Source: Paracoccaceae bacterium
Lineage (GTDB): Bacteria > Pseudomonadota > Alphaproteobacteria > Rhodobacterales > Rhodobacteraceae
DNA: 7,918 nucleotides
Assembly: GCA_015487335.1 (NCBI GenBank)
Contig: WFPZ01000040.1
Span: 1 to 7,918 of the forward strand
Direction: 5' to 3'
Shown here piece by piece: positions 1 through 6,599 of this stretch (positions are counted from its first letter, which is position 1; every line of letters starts with the position of its first letter). Under the pieces are notes generated by a model that saw nothing but the letters and a program-made list of their open reading frames with translations, did not search any database and was not told the origin of the DNA. Position numbers and translations under genes: made by a program.

Positions 1-288
1 GATCTCGACACCTTCATGGCGATGGTCAACAACGTGCCGGAGGGGTGGCATTTCTCGGCCTTCTCGATCGGCCGCAATGAAATGCCCTGCGTGGCCGCGG
101 CGGTGCTGGCCGGGGGCAACGTGCGAGTGGGACTGGAAGACAACCTGTGGTTGGAGAAGGGGGTGCTGGCCACCAACGAGGCTCCGGTTGAGCGCGCGGT
201 GGGCATCGTCGAGCGCATGGGCGCGCGGGTGATCGGCCCCGAGGAGGTGCGCCGCAAGCTGGGGCTGGCAAAGCGGGGGCCGGCATGA
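1..288 (+). CDS. Beta-keto acid cleavage enzyme (BKACE, DUF849 family), C-terminal part, probably acting on 3-dehydrocarnitine
   Basis: This is the last 95 codons of a gene that begins before the window; the reading frame is open from base 1, so the ATG at 16 is internal. The visible part matches the C-terminus of the 3-keto-5-aminohexanoate cleavage family. It has the stretch ending VGLEDNLWL, whose Glu (codon 136-138) is probably the metal-ligand Glu of the family, then GVLATNEAPVERA and a closing LGL segment. The family uses a metal ion to cleave a beta-keto acid with acetyl-CoA, giving acetoacetate and a new acyl-CoA. The next gene, 31 bp downstream on the same strand, is an L-carnitine dehydrogenase/thioesterase. 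The likely substrate is therefore 3-dehydrocarnitine and the product betainyl-CoA, as for CdhC-type enzymes. Family assignment is firm; substrate is inferred from context only. Confidence 0.88.
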   Translation, partial: DLDTFMAMVNNVPEGWHFSAFSIGRNEMPCVAAAVLAGGNVRVGLEDNLWLEKGVLATNEAPVERAVGIVERMGARVIGPEEVRRKLGLAKRGPA

Positions 289-319
289 GCGGGGCATGCC
301 ACAAGACATGAGGGATCGC

Positions 320-1735
320 ATGACCACCACCGCCGCCATCATCGGCGCCGGCATGACCGGCGCCGGCTGGGCCGCCCGCTTCCTGCTCATGGGGCACGAT
401 GTGCGGGTTTTCGACCCCGACAAGGAAGCCCCCCGCAAGCTGCAGGCGGTGCTGGAGAACGCCCGCCGCGCGTTGCCGATGCTCTATGACACCGCCCTGC
501 CTCCCCGGGGCAGCCTGACCTTCTGCAAGACCATCTCAGAGGCCGTCGCCGGGGCCGACTGGATTCAGGAAAGCATCCCCGAGCGGCTGGCGCTGAAGCG
601 CAAGACATTCCAGAAGATTCAGGAGCACTGCACGCCCCGGGCGGTGATCGCCTCGTCCACCCCGGGCTTCAAGCCGTCCGACCTGCAAGGCTGCGCCACC
701 CGGGGCGAGCAGATCATCGTCGCCCATCCCTTCAACCCGGTCTACCTGCTGCCGCTGGTGGAGCTGGTGACCACCGATGCCAACCCGCCCGCCCTGGTGG
801 CCCGCGCCGAAGAAACCCTGCGCGGCCTCGGCATGTTTCCCCTGCACCTGCGCAACGAGATTGATGCCCATGTCGCCGATCGCCTGATGGAGGCGGTCTG
901 GCGCGAAGCGCTGTGGCTGGTGCGCGACGACATCGCCACGACGGAGGAAATCGACAACGCCATCCGCTACGGATTCGGCCTGCGCTGGGCGCAGATGGGC
1001 CTGTTCGAGACCTTGCGCATCGCCGGCGGCGAGGGCGGCATGCGCCATTTCCTTGCCCGGTTCGGCCCCTGCCTGCACTGGCCCTGGACGCGCCTGACCG
1101 ACGTGCCCGAGCTGAACGAAGAGCTGATCGACAAGATAGCCTCCCAGTGCGACGCCCGGTCCGGCGCGCACACGATTCGCGAACTGGAGCGCCGGCGAGA
1201 CGAAAACCTCGTGGCCATCCTGCGCGCGCTGAAATCCCGCGAGGCCGCCGCCGGGGCGCTGATCAAGGCGCACGAGGCCCGTCTGCGGCCCGGGCGCACC
1301 GCCACCTCCACCCCGCTGATCACCGTGCGCCGGACCGTCCCCATCGACTGGACGGATTACAACGGCCACATGAACGAAAGCCGCTACGGGCAGGTCTTCT
1401 CGGATGCCGCAGACGAGGTCATGGCCCGCATCGGGGCAGACGCCGACTACATCGCCCGGGGCCTGAGCTATTTCACCGTCGATATCCATATCCGGTTCCG
1501 GGCCGAAACCCGCGCGGGGCAGATGATCCGGGTGGAAACCCGCGTGCTGGAAGGCGCCGGCAAGAAGCTGCGGCTTGCCCACCGGATGCTCGACGACGAA
1601 ACCGGCGCGCTCCTGGCCGAAGCCGAGCAGCTTCTGATCCATGTCAGCCTGAAAACCCGCCGCTCCTGCGAACCCGAACCGCAGATCGCGGCACGGGCGG
1701 CAAGACTGGCGGCGCAAACCGGACAAGAGGGGTGA
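320..1735 (+). CDS. lcdH: L-carnitine dehydrogenase fused to betainyl-CoA thioesterase
   Basis: A cytoplasmic bifunctional enzyme of 471 residues. Residues 1-320 form a 3-hydroxyacyl-CoA-dehydrogenase-type unit. It has the NAD-binding loop GAGMTG (9-14), Asp32 at the end of the second strand, the HPFNP motif with the probable catalytic His136, and Glu148 in PLVELV as its usual partner. The all-helical C-terminal part contains GLRWAQMG and WPWTRLTDVPEL, typical of carnitine 3-dehydrogenases. From about 335 to 455 follows a 4HBT hot-dog thioesterase with the D-x-N-x-H pattern (Asp346, Asn348, His350). The dehydrogenase would oxidise L-carnitine to 3-dehydrocarnitine. The thioesterase would release glycine betaine from betainyl-CoA made by the upstream BKACE enzyme. 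Three in-frame ATGs exist (296, 308, 320). The one at 320 is preferred because the Rossmann fold begins four residues later and GAGGGA lies just before it. The start at 296 would add eight residues. Confidence 0.9.
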   Translation: MTTTAAIIGAGMTGAGWAARFLLMGHDVRVFDPDKEAPRKLQAVLENARRALPMLYDTALPPRGSLTFCKTISEAVAGADWIQESIPERLALKRKTFQKIQEHCTPRAVIASSTPGFKPSDLQGCATRGEQIIVAHPFNPVYLLPLVELVTTDANPPALVARAEETLRGLGMFPLHLRNEIDAHVADRLMEAVWREALWLVRDDIATTEEIDNAIRYGFGLRWAQMGLFETLRIAGGEGGMRHFLARFGPCLHWPWTRLTDVPELNEELIDKIASQCDARSGAHTIRELERRRDENLVAILRALKSREAAAGALIKAHEARLRPGRTATSTPLITVRRTVPIDWTDYNGHMNESRYGQVFSDAADEVMARIGADADYIARGLSYFTVDIHIRFRAETRAGQMIRVETRVLEGAGKKLRLAHRMLDDETGALLAEAEQLLIHVSLKTRRSCEPEPQIAARAARLAAQTGQEG

Positions 1736-1742
1736 AGTCGCG

Positions 1743-1782
1743 CGCGGCAGGCGCATCCGCCCAGCCGTGAGGGCTTGCCGCG
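1743..1782 (+). terminator. GC-rich stem-loop just after lcdH (possible transcript end or 3' stabiliser)
   Basis: CGCGGCAGGC at 1743-1752 pairs with GCTTGCCGCG at 1773-1782, giving a 10-bp stem with one G-U pair and a 20-base loop, 8 bases past the lcdH stop codon. No T-run follows, so it is not a classical intrinsic terminator. It could be a 3' mRNA-protecting structure or chance pairing in GC-rich DNA. Confidence 0.3.
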
Positions 1783-1799
1783 GACCGGGGCCGAGCGGC

Positions 1800-1863
1800 G
1801 CGAATCATTCAATTCGCTGAAAATCGGGAAGAACTTTTCAACCCGCGTCAGAGAATCGTTAAC
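1800..1863 (+). promoter_or_regulatory. AT-rich patch with two inverted repeats, candidate promoter/operator of the RTX gene
   Basis: This patch is more than half A+T inside DNA that is otherwise about 70% G+C. It holds two adjacent inverted repeats: GCGAAT (1800-1805) with ATTCGC (1812-1817), 6-base spacer, and TGAAAA (1818-1823) with TTTTCA (1835-1840), 11-base spacer. A GTTAAC palindrome lies at 1858-1863. The patch sits 53-116 bases upstream of the RTX start codon, where a promoter and operator would be expected. No convincing -35/-10 pair could be assigned, so the promoter call is an inference from position and base composition. Confidence 0.4.
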
Positions 1864-1880
1864 GCACCGGGCGCAAAGTG

Positions 1881-1909
1881 ACCCCGCATCGTGGGGATGC
1901 GTGGGGTGA
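1881..1909 (+). promoter_or_regulatory. Hairpin overlapping the ribosome binding site of the RTX gene
   Basis: The Shine-Dalgarno candidate is GGGGTGA at 1903-1909, 6 bases before the ATG at 1916, and it decides the start. The same bases can pair upstream: CGCATC (1885-1890) with GATGCG (1896-1901) around a 5-base loop, extended by ACCC (1881-1884) with GGGT (1904-1907) across a two-base bulge (1902-1903). This gives a 10-bp hairpin that covers most of the ribosome binding site. Such a structure could hold translation down until melted or until another RNA binds. The pairing is visible in the sequence; a regulatory role is inference. Confidence 0.42.
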
Positions 1910-1915
1910 AAAGTC

Positions 1916-4672
1916 ATGGCACAGCCTGTGCTCGTCGAAACGGTGCTCGCACCGTTCCTGCCTTATGGCGCCGATATCAGAGATCTCGATGTGGCCAACG
2001 GGCCGGCCGGCCCGGTACTGACCGCAATCGCCGGCACCGAGGGGAATGCCCGGCTCGAGACCTTCTCCATCGCCGGCACCGTCACCCATGACGGGCAGAC
2101 GGTGCTCGGCCCGGCCGGCGACGGCTTCATCGCCGCCGATTTCGGCACCTATACGCTCAACCTCTCGCCCAGCCTGGTGGGCGCGCTGGCCGAAGAGGCG
2201 GGCAGCGCCATGGCCTCCAGCCCGCTGACGGCGCTCAACTCGGGCCGGCAGGCCGATCTGGTGAACATGGTCGCCACCGACATCGGCGGCACCACCTACC
2301 TGTTTTCGACCCGCCCGGGCGAGGCCGGGCTGGCCAGCTTCACGCTGCGGCCCGACGGCACCCTGGCCACGCTCGAAGCCCAGGCCGATCCGGCGGCGGG
2401 GCCGCTTTCTGCCCTGGCGACGGTGGCGGGATACGGCCAGACATGGCTGCTGGCCGCCTCCAGCGACAGCGTGGCCAGCTATGGCGTGGACAGCGCCGGC
2501 GGGCTGAGCGCCCAGGGCAGCCTCGGCGCGGCGCAGGGGCTGGGCATGAACGACCCGCGCTCGCTCAGCCCCTTCATGCTGGGCGGCCAGCCCCACGTGC
2601 TGGCGGCCAGTGCCGGCAGTTCATCGCTCAGCGTGCTGCGGCTGGAGGCCGACGGCAGCCTCACCGCCATCGATCAGGTGATCGACGATCTTTCCACCCG
2701 TTTCGCCAATGCAACCCTGGTGGAAACGCTCACGGTGGGCGAGGCCGTCTTCGCCCTCGCCGCGGGCAGCGACGACGGGTTCTCGCTGTTTCGGGTGCGC
2801 CCGGATGGAAAGCTGCTGCACCTGGCCTCGGTGGCTGACAGCGCCGAAACCACGCTGAACAACATCTCGGCGGCGGCGCTGGCGCTTGAGGGGGACACGC
2901 TGCGCATCTTTCTGGCTTCCTCCACCGAAACCGGCCTGACCCACTACGCCTACGATCTCTCCACCTTGGGCAGCGATCTCGTGGGCTCCGAAAACGGCGA
3001 GCGGCTGCGCGGCGGGGCGGGGGACGACATTCTCCTGGGCCGCGGCGGCGACGACAGGCTGCTGGGCCGCGGCGGCGACGACGTGCTGGTGGACGGCCCC
3101 GGCGCCGACCGGCTGAGCGGCGGCGACGGAGCGGATCTGTTCGTGCTGGTCCCCGACGGGGCGACCGACACCATCACCGATTTCCAGCGCGGCATCGACC
3201 GGCTGGATCTGTCCTTCTTTCCGCTGCTGTACGATCCGGCGGCGCTGGGATATGCCGCCACCGCAACCGGCGCGCGGCTTGAATTTCGCGGCGAGGTTCT
3301 GCAGATCTCCTCGGCCGACGGCACGCCCCTGACGCTGGCCGATCTTACCGCTCTCTCGCCCTTCAACCTGGACCGCCCGCCGATGCTGCTGAGCAACGGC
3401 GCCAGCACCCCCGCCGGGCCGATCCAGGTGGGCGGCGCCGGCAACGACATCCTCGCCGGCACCGATGCCGCGGACATTCTCACCGGCAACGAGGGCGACG
3501 ACGTGCTGCGCGGCGGAGCGGGGGCCGATGCGCTATACGGCGGGCTGGGCCTCGATACCGCCGATTACGCCGATGCACCCGCCGGCGTCGTGGTCGACCT
3601 TGCCGATCCCGGCCGCAACGCCGGCGAAGCGGCAGGCGACAGTTTCAACTCCATCGAGGCCGTCTCGGGCAGCGCCTTCGGCGACAGCCTCCGGGGCGGC
3701 GCAGGCAATGACAGGCTGCTGGGCCAGGGCGGGAACGACCTTCTCGAAGGCGGAGCCGGGGATGACAGGCTGGAGGGCGGCGCGGGGCGCGATACCCTGC
3801 AGGGCGGGCCGGGGGCGGATGTGCTCGACGGCGGGGCCGGCACCGACCTGGCCTCCTACGCCGGCGCGGCCGAGGGCGTGCGGCTCGACCTTCTCCACGC
3901 CTGGCGCGGCACGGGCGAGGCGGCGGGCGACAGGCTCACGGCCGTGGAGGAACTGCTGGGCAGCGCCCAGGCCGATGCGCTGTTCGGCGACGATGCGGCG
4001 AACGCGATCAGCGGCGGCGGCGGGGATGACTGGCTGGAAGGGCGCGGCGGGGATGACACGCTGCAGGGCGGCGCGGGCGACGACATCCTCGCAGGCGGTT
4101 CCGGCGCCGATGTGCTGCAGGGCGGCGCGGGGCGCGACATGGCCCAGTATTACGGCGCCAAGTCGGGGGTGACGGTCAACCTCGCCAACCCGGCCCTCAA
4201 CGCCGGCGAGGCCGCCGGCGACAGCTTCGCCTCGATCGAAGATATCGCCGGCTCGCCATTTGCCGATCTGATCACCGGCAACGCCCTGGCCAACCGGCTG
4301 TTCGGCGGCAACGGCAACGACATCCTGCACGGCGGCAGCGGCGACGACAGGCTTTCGGGCGGGCGCGGCAACGACCGGCTGAACGGAGGAACGGGGGCCG
4401 ACGTGCTGCTTGGCGGGCCGGGGGCGGATGTGTTCGTCTTCCGCAGCGGCAGTGGCAACGACCGGATCGGCGATCTTCAGCCCGCCTCCGACCGCATCGA
4501 GCTGGACGGCACGCTGATCGGCACGGTGGAAACGGACGGCGCGGCGGTAGTGGCCGCCTACGGCTACATCGACGGCGGCGATGCGGTGCTGGATTTCGGT
4601 GGCGGCGACAGCCTCGTCCTCGACGGTTTCACGGATCTCGCCGCGCTCGCCGACATTCTGGCCTTCGCCTGA
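1916..4672 (+). CDS. Large RTX calcium-binding protein with N-terminal beta-propeller, predicted type I secretion substrate
   Basis: A 918-residue protein with no Sec signal peptide and an acidic, Gly/Asp/Ala-rich composition, as expected for a type I secretion substrate. Residues 1-350 resemble a lactonase-like beta-propeller: [D/A]G turns at 147, 194, 246 and 297, and a related Asp at 347, recur about every 50 residues after strands such as LASFTLRPDG and LSVLRLEADG. RTX nonapeptides (GGxGxDxLx) fill 357-406 and 506-838, about 25 in all. Residues 405-480 and 836-918 are two related domains, FVx...DxIxDxQ...DRxxL followed by a hydrophobic LxxLADxxAF-type end. The second is probably the C-terminal secretion signal. 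Between 547 and 837 a 97-residue module occurs three times. The gene is preceded by a structured leader and ends 8 bp from the converging rhamnose operon. No ABC transporter or membrane-fusion protein is nearby, so export must rely on genes elsewhere. Enzymatic activity cannot be assigned; adhesion or a matrix role is possible. Confidence 0.88.
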   Translation: MAQPVLVETVLAPFLPYGADIRDLDVANGPAGPVLTAIAGTEGNARLETFSIAGTVTHDGQTVLGPAGDGFIAADFGTYTLNLSPSLVGALAEEAGSAMASSPLTALNSGRQADLVNMVATDIGGTTYLFSTRPGEAGLASFTLRPDGTLATLEAQADPAAGPLSALATVAGYGQTWLLAASSDSVASYGVDSAGGLSAQGSLGAAQGLGMNDPRSLSPFMLGGQPHVLAASAGSSSLSVLRLEADGSLTAIDQVIDDLSTRFANATLVETLTVGEAVFALAAGSDDGFSLFRVRPDGKLLHLASVADSAETTLNNISAAALALEGDTLRIFLASSTETGLTHYAYDLSTLGSDLVGSENGERLRGGAGDDILLGRGGDDRLLGRGGDDVLVDGPGADRLSGGDGADLFVLVPDGATDTITDFQRGIDRLDLSFFPLLYDPAALGYAATATGARLEFRGEVLQISSADGTPLTLADLTALSPFNLDRPPMLLSNGASTPAGPIQVGGAGNDILAGTDAADILTGNEGDDVLRGGAGADALYGGLGLDTADYADAPAGVVVDLADPGRNAGEAAGDSFNSIEAVSGSAFGDSLRGGAGNDRLLGQGGNDLLEGGAGDDRLEGGAGRDTLQGGPGADVLDGGAGTDLASYAGAAEGVRLDLLHAWRGTGEAAGDRLTAVEELLGSAQADALFGDDAANAISGGGGDDWLEGRGGDDTLQGGAGDDILAGGSGADVLQGGAGRDMAQYYGAKSGVTVNLANPALNAGEAAGDSFASIEDIAGSPFADLITGNALANRLFGGNGNDILHGGSGDDRLSGGRGNDRLNGGTGADVLLGGPGADVFVFRSGSGNDRIGDLQPASDRIELDGTLIGTVETDGAAVVAAYGYIDGGDAVLDFGGGDSLVLDGFTDLAALADILAFA
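2984..3133 (+). repeat. First RTX repeat block (residues 357-406)
   Basis: About five consecutive nonapeptides of the type GGAGDDILL, GRGGDDRLL, GRGGDDVLV and GGDGADLFV follow directly after the propeller. In RTX proteins such units bind calcium in parallel beta-roll turns and fold only outside the cell, where calcium is plentiful. The Asp at the sixth position is retained in all of the clear copies here. Confidence 0.85.
3128..3355 (+). other. Internal copy of a type I secretion-like terminal domain (residues 405-480)
   Basis: The coded segment begins GADLFVLV, continues TDTITDFQRGIDRLDL and ends with ARLEFRGEVLQI and LTLADLTAL. It has the same order of elements as the true C-terminus at 836-918 (GADVFVF, NDRIGDLQ, SDRIEL, AVLDFGG, LAALADILAF). 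A domain normally found at the end of RTX proteins is thus present in the middle, followed by a short linker and a second RTX block. This suggests a duplication or the fusion of two RTX proteins. Confidence 0.6.
3431..4426 (+). repeat. Second RTX repeat region (residues 506-837)
   Basis: Runs of GGxGxDxLx nonapeptides (for example GGAGNDRLL, GGAGDDRLE, GGPGADVLD, GGGGDDWLE, GGNGNDILH) are separated by non-RTX spacers. About twenty recognisable units are present. A few are degenerate, such as GTDAADILT, GDDAANAIS and GNALANRLF, lying at the joins between spacers and RTX runs. This is a calcium-binding beta-roll region. Confidence 0.85.
3554..4426 (+). repeat. Three in-register 97-residue (291-bp) modules inside the RTX region
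   Basis: Units start at Asp547 (base 3554), Asp644 (3845) and Asp741 (4136); the fourth register position, Asp838 (4427), opens the C-terminal domain. Each unit begins D-x-A-x-Y-x-x-A-x-x-G-V, has GEAAGD at its positions 24-29, then x-x-x-[IV]-E-x-x-x-G-S-x-x-x-D, and ends with an RTX run. The first parts align without a single gap. The spacer resembles elements interleaved with RTX repeats in other secreted alphaproteobacterial proteins and in R-modules of mannuronan epimerases. This similarity is from memory and not tested. Confidence 0.8.
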
Positions 4673-4680
4673 ACGCCGGG

Positions 4681-5562
4681 TCAGCCCTCCTCCAGCAGCG
4701 AAAGCAGGTAGCTGCCGTATTCGTTCTTGTGAAAGGCCTCTGCCCGCCGGCGCAGCTGATCGTCGTCGATCCAGCCCAGCACGTGGGCCACCTCGTCGGG
4801 CGAGCCCACCTGCAGCCCCTGCCGCTTTTGCAGGGTGCGCACGAAGTTGGAGGCATCGAGCAGGCTGTCATGGGTGCCGGTATCGAGCCAGGCAAAACCC
4901 CGCCCCATGAGCTCCACCCGCAGGGCGCCCTCGTTCAGATACATCTCCAGCAGCGCGGTGATCTCCAGCTCGCCCCGCGCCGAGGGCCGCACCGCGCGGG
5001 CCCTCTCGGGCGCGGTTTCGTCAACGAAATACAGCCCCGTCACCGCATGGCTGGAGGCCGGCCGTGCCGGTTTCTCGACGATCGAAAGCACCTTGCCGTT
5101 CTTGTCGAACCCCACCACCCCGTAGCGCCGGGGATCGGCCACCCGGTAGCCGAACACCGTGGCCCCGGCGCGCCTGCCGTCGGCCTGCTGCAGCATCTCG
5201 GGCAGGCCGTGACCGAAGAACAGGTTGTCGCCCAGCACCAGCGCCGAGGGCGCGCCGTCCAGGAAATCCTCGGCCAGGATGAAGGCCTGGGCCAACCCGT
5301 CGGGCGAGGGCTGGGCGATGTACTCGAAGGCCAGGCCCCACTGGCTGCCGTCGCCCAGCACGCGGCGGAACTGCTCCTGGTCCTGCGGCGTCGTGATCAC
5401 GGCGATTTCGCGGATCCCGGCGAACATCAGGGTGGTCAGCGGAAAGTAGATCATCGGCTTGTCGTAGACCGCCAGAAGCTGCTTGGAGACGCCCACGGTC
5501 GCCGGATGCAGGCGGCTGCCGGTGCCCCCGGCCAGAATGATCCCCTTGCGCGGTTTGCTCAT
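4681..5562 (-). CDS. rfbA: Glucose-1-phosphate thymidylyltransferase
   Basis: RmlA, 293 residues, the usual length. It makes dTDP-glucose from dTTP and glucose 1-phosphate, the first step of dTDP-L-rhamnose synthesis in the cytoplasm. The nucleotide-binding signature GGTGSRLHPAT (12-22) with Lys27 is present, as are GDN with metal-binding Asp112, EKP (163-165), GELEIT (197-202) and WLDTGTHDSL with Asp227. The ATG at 5562 is chosen because the GIILAGG strand follows five residues later, as in the family. A longer form from 5616 would add an 18-residue Gly/Pro-rich extension lying inside rfbB. The start codon overlaps the rfbB stop as ATGA, so translation is probably coupled. It is the last gene of the rfbCDBA set in this window and its stop lies 8 bp from the stop of the converging RTX gene. 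Confidence 0.96.
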   Translation of the reverse strand: MSKPRKGIILAGGTGSRLHPATVGVSKQLLAVYDKPMIYFPLTTLMFAGIREIAVITTPQDQEQFRRVLGDGSQWGLAFEYIAQPSPDGLAQAFILAEDFLDGAPSALVLGDNLFFGHGLPEMLQQADGRRAGATVFGYRVADPRRYGVVGFDKNGKVLSIVEKPARPASSHAVTGLYFVDETAPERARAVRPSARGELEITALLEMYLNEGALRVELMGRGFAWLDTGTHDSLLDASNFVRTLQKRQGLQVGSPDEVAHVLGWIDDDQLRRRAEAFHKNEYGSYLLSLLEEG

Positions 5563-6599
5563 GCCTTCCGTCCCAATCGTTGGCCCACCCCGTCGCGGCC
5601 CTGCAGGGCCTGCCACCAGGCGCGGTTTTCCAGATACCAGTCCACCGTCCTCTCCAGCCCTTCCGCCAGCGTCACCGAGGGCCGCCAGCCCAGTTCCTCG
5701 CGGATGCGGCCGGGATCTATGGCATAGCGCAGATCGTGGCCGGGGCGGTCGGCGACGAAGGTGATGAGCCGCTCGTGCGGCGCGCCCTCGGGGCGGCGGG
5801 CATCGAGAATGGCGCAGATGGCGCGGGCGATCTGCAGGTTGGTCGCCTCGTTCTCGCCACCGATGTTGTAGCTGCGCCCCACCGCGCCGCGCCCGAGCAC
5901 CAGCAGCAGCGCTTCGGCGTGATCTTCCACATAAAGCCAGTCGCGCACATTCTCGCCGCTGCCGTAAATCGGAACCGGCTTTCCCGCCAGCGCGTTCAGG
6001 ATGATCACCGGGATCAGCTTTTCCGGAAAATGATAGGGGCCGTAATTGTTGGAACAGTTCGTGATCACAACCGGCAGACCATAGGTTTCATGCCAGGCGC
6101 GCACCAGATGGTCCGATGCCGCCTTTGAGGCCGAATAGGGGCTGCGCGGGGCATAGGGCGTTTCCTCGGTGAACCTGCCCTCGGAGCCGAGCGAGCCGTA
6201 GACTTCATCGGTCGAGACGTGATGAAAGCGGAAGGTTTCAGGCTTTCCGATGCTTTCCCAATGGGTTCGCGCCGCCTCCAGCAGGTTGAAGGTGCCGGTG
6301 ACGTTGGTCTCGATGAAGGCGCGGGGGCCGTCGATCGAACGGTCCACATGGCTTTCGGCGGCCAGGTGCATCACCGCATCAGGCTTGTGATCACGAAAGA
6401 TCCGCGCCAGGGCGTCCGGATCTCGGATATCGGCCTTCTCGAAGGCGTAAAGCGGGCTGTCCGCCACCGGCGCCACGTTTTCCAGACAGGCGGCATAGGT
6501 GAGCGCATCGACATTCACCACCGCGTGGCCTTCGGCCACCGCCCTGCGCACCACCGCCGAGCCGATGAACCCCGCCCCGCCCGTGACCAGTATCTTCAT
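5559..6599 (-). CDS. rfbB: dTDP-glucose 4,6-dehydratase
   Basis: RmlB, 346 residues, a typical extended short-chain dehydrogenase. It converts dTDP-glucose to dTDP-4-keto-6-deoxyglucose using tightly bound NAD. Visible signatures are TGGAGFIGS (6-14) for NAD binding, HLAAESHVDRS (78-88), the catalytic STDE (129-132), YSASK with Tyr155 and Lys159, NNYGPYHFPEKLIP (184-197) for the nucleotide sugar, and DRPGHDLRYAID (284-295). The start at 6599 is chosen because the first strand KILVTGG begins at residue 2 and a strong GGGGAGGGG purine run (6603-6611) precedes it. The open frame to 6845 is only the shadow of rfbD. The start overlaps the rfbD stop as ATGA, and its stop overlaps the rfbA start in the same way. 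Confidence 0.97.
   Translation of the reverse strand: MKILVTGGAGFIGSAVVRRAVAEGHAVVNVDALTYAACLENVAPVADSPLYAFEKADIRDPDALARIFRDHKPDAVMHLAAESHVDRSIDGPRAFIETNVTGTFNLLEAARTHWESIGKPETFRFHHVSTDEVYGSLGSEGRFTEETPYAPRSPYSASKAASDHLVRAWHETYGLPVVITNCSNNYGPYHFPEKLIPVIILNALAGKPVPIYGSGENVRDWLYVEDHAEALLLVLGRGAVGRSYNIGGENEATNLQIARAICAILDARRPEGAPHERLITFVADRPGHDLRYAIDPGRIREELGWRPSVTLAEGLERTVDWYLENRAWWQALQGRDGVGQRLGRKA

Noticed and set aside
536..1756. Long open frame on the minus strand opposite lcdH (406 codons)
   Set aside because: It lies wholly over a well-supported enzyme gene, its translation has no recognisable motifs, and long antisense frames are expected in such GC-rich DNA.
913..1770. Plus-strand open frame of 285 codons inside lcdH in another frame
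   Set aside because: The translation is dominated by Arg, Pro, Ala and Gly, typical of a shifted frame in GC-rich coding DNA.
1858..1863. GTTAAC as a CtrA binding site
   Set aside because: No second TTAA half-site occurs at the required 7-base spacing on either side.
1891..2091. Small plus-strand frame of 66 codons overlapping the RTX start
   Set aside because: Arg-rich frame-shifted translation; it starts inside the hairpin and has no ribosome binding site of its own.
1859..2596. Minus-strand open frame of 245 codons over the start of the RTX gene
   Set aside because: It runs opposite the propeller coding region and shows no protein-like motif.
3533..4330. Minus-strand open frame opposite the RTX repeats with repetitive protein sequence
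   Set aside because: Its repetitiveness only mirrors the RTX repeats on the other strand.
3431..4426. Regularly spaced DNA repeats as a CRISPR-like array or mobile element
   Set aside because: The repetition is at the protein level within one open frame (RTX nonapeptides and 97-residue modules), with variable third bases and no spacers.
4729..5727. Plus-strand open frame of 332 codons opposite rfbA
   Set aside because: It is antisense to an unmistakable RmlA gene and has no recognisable domain.
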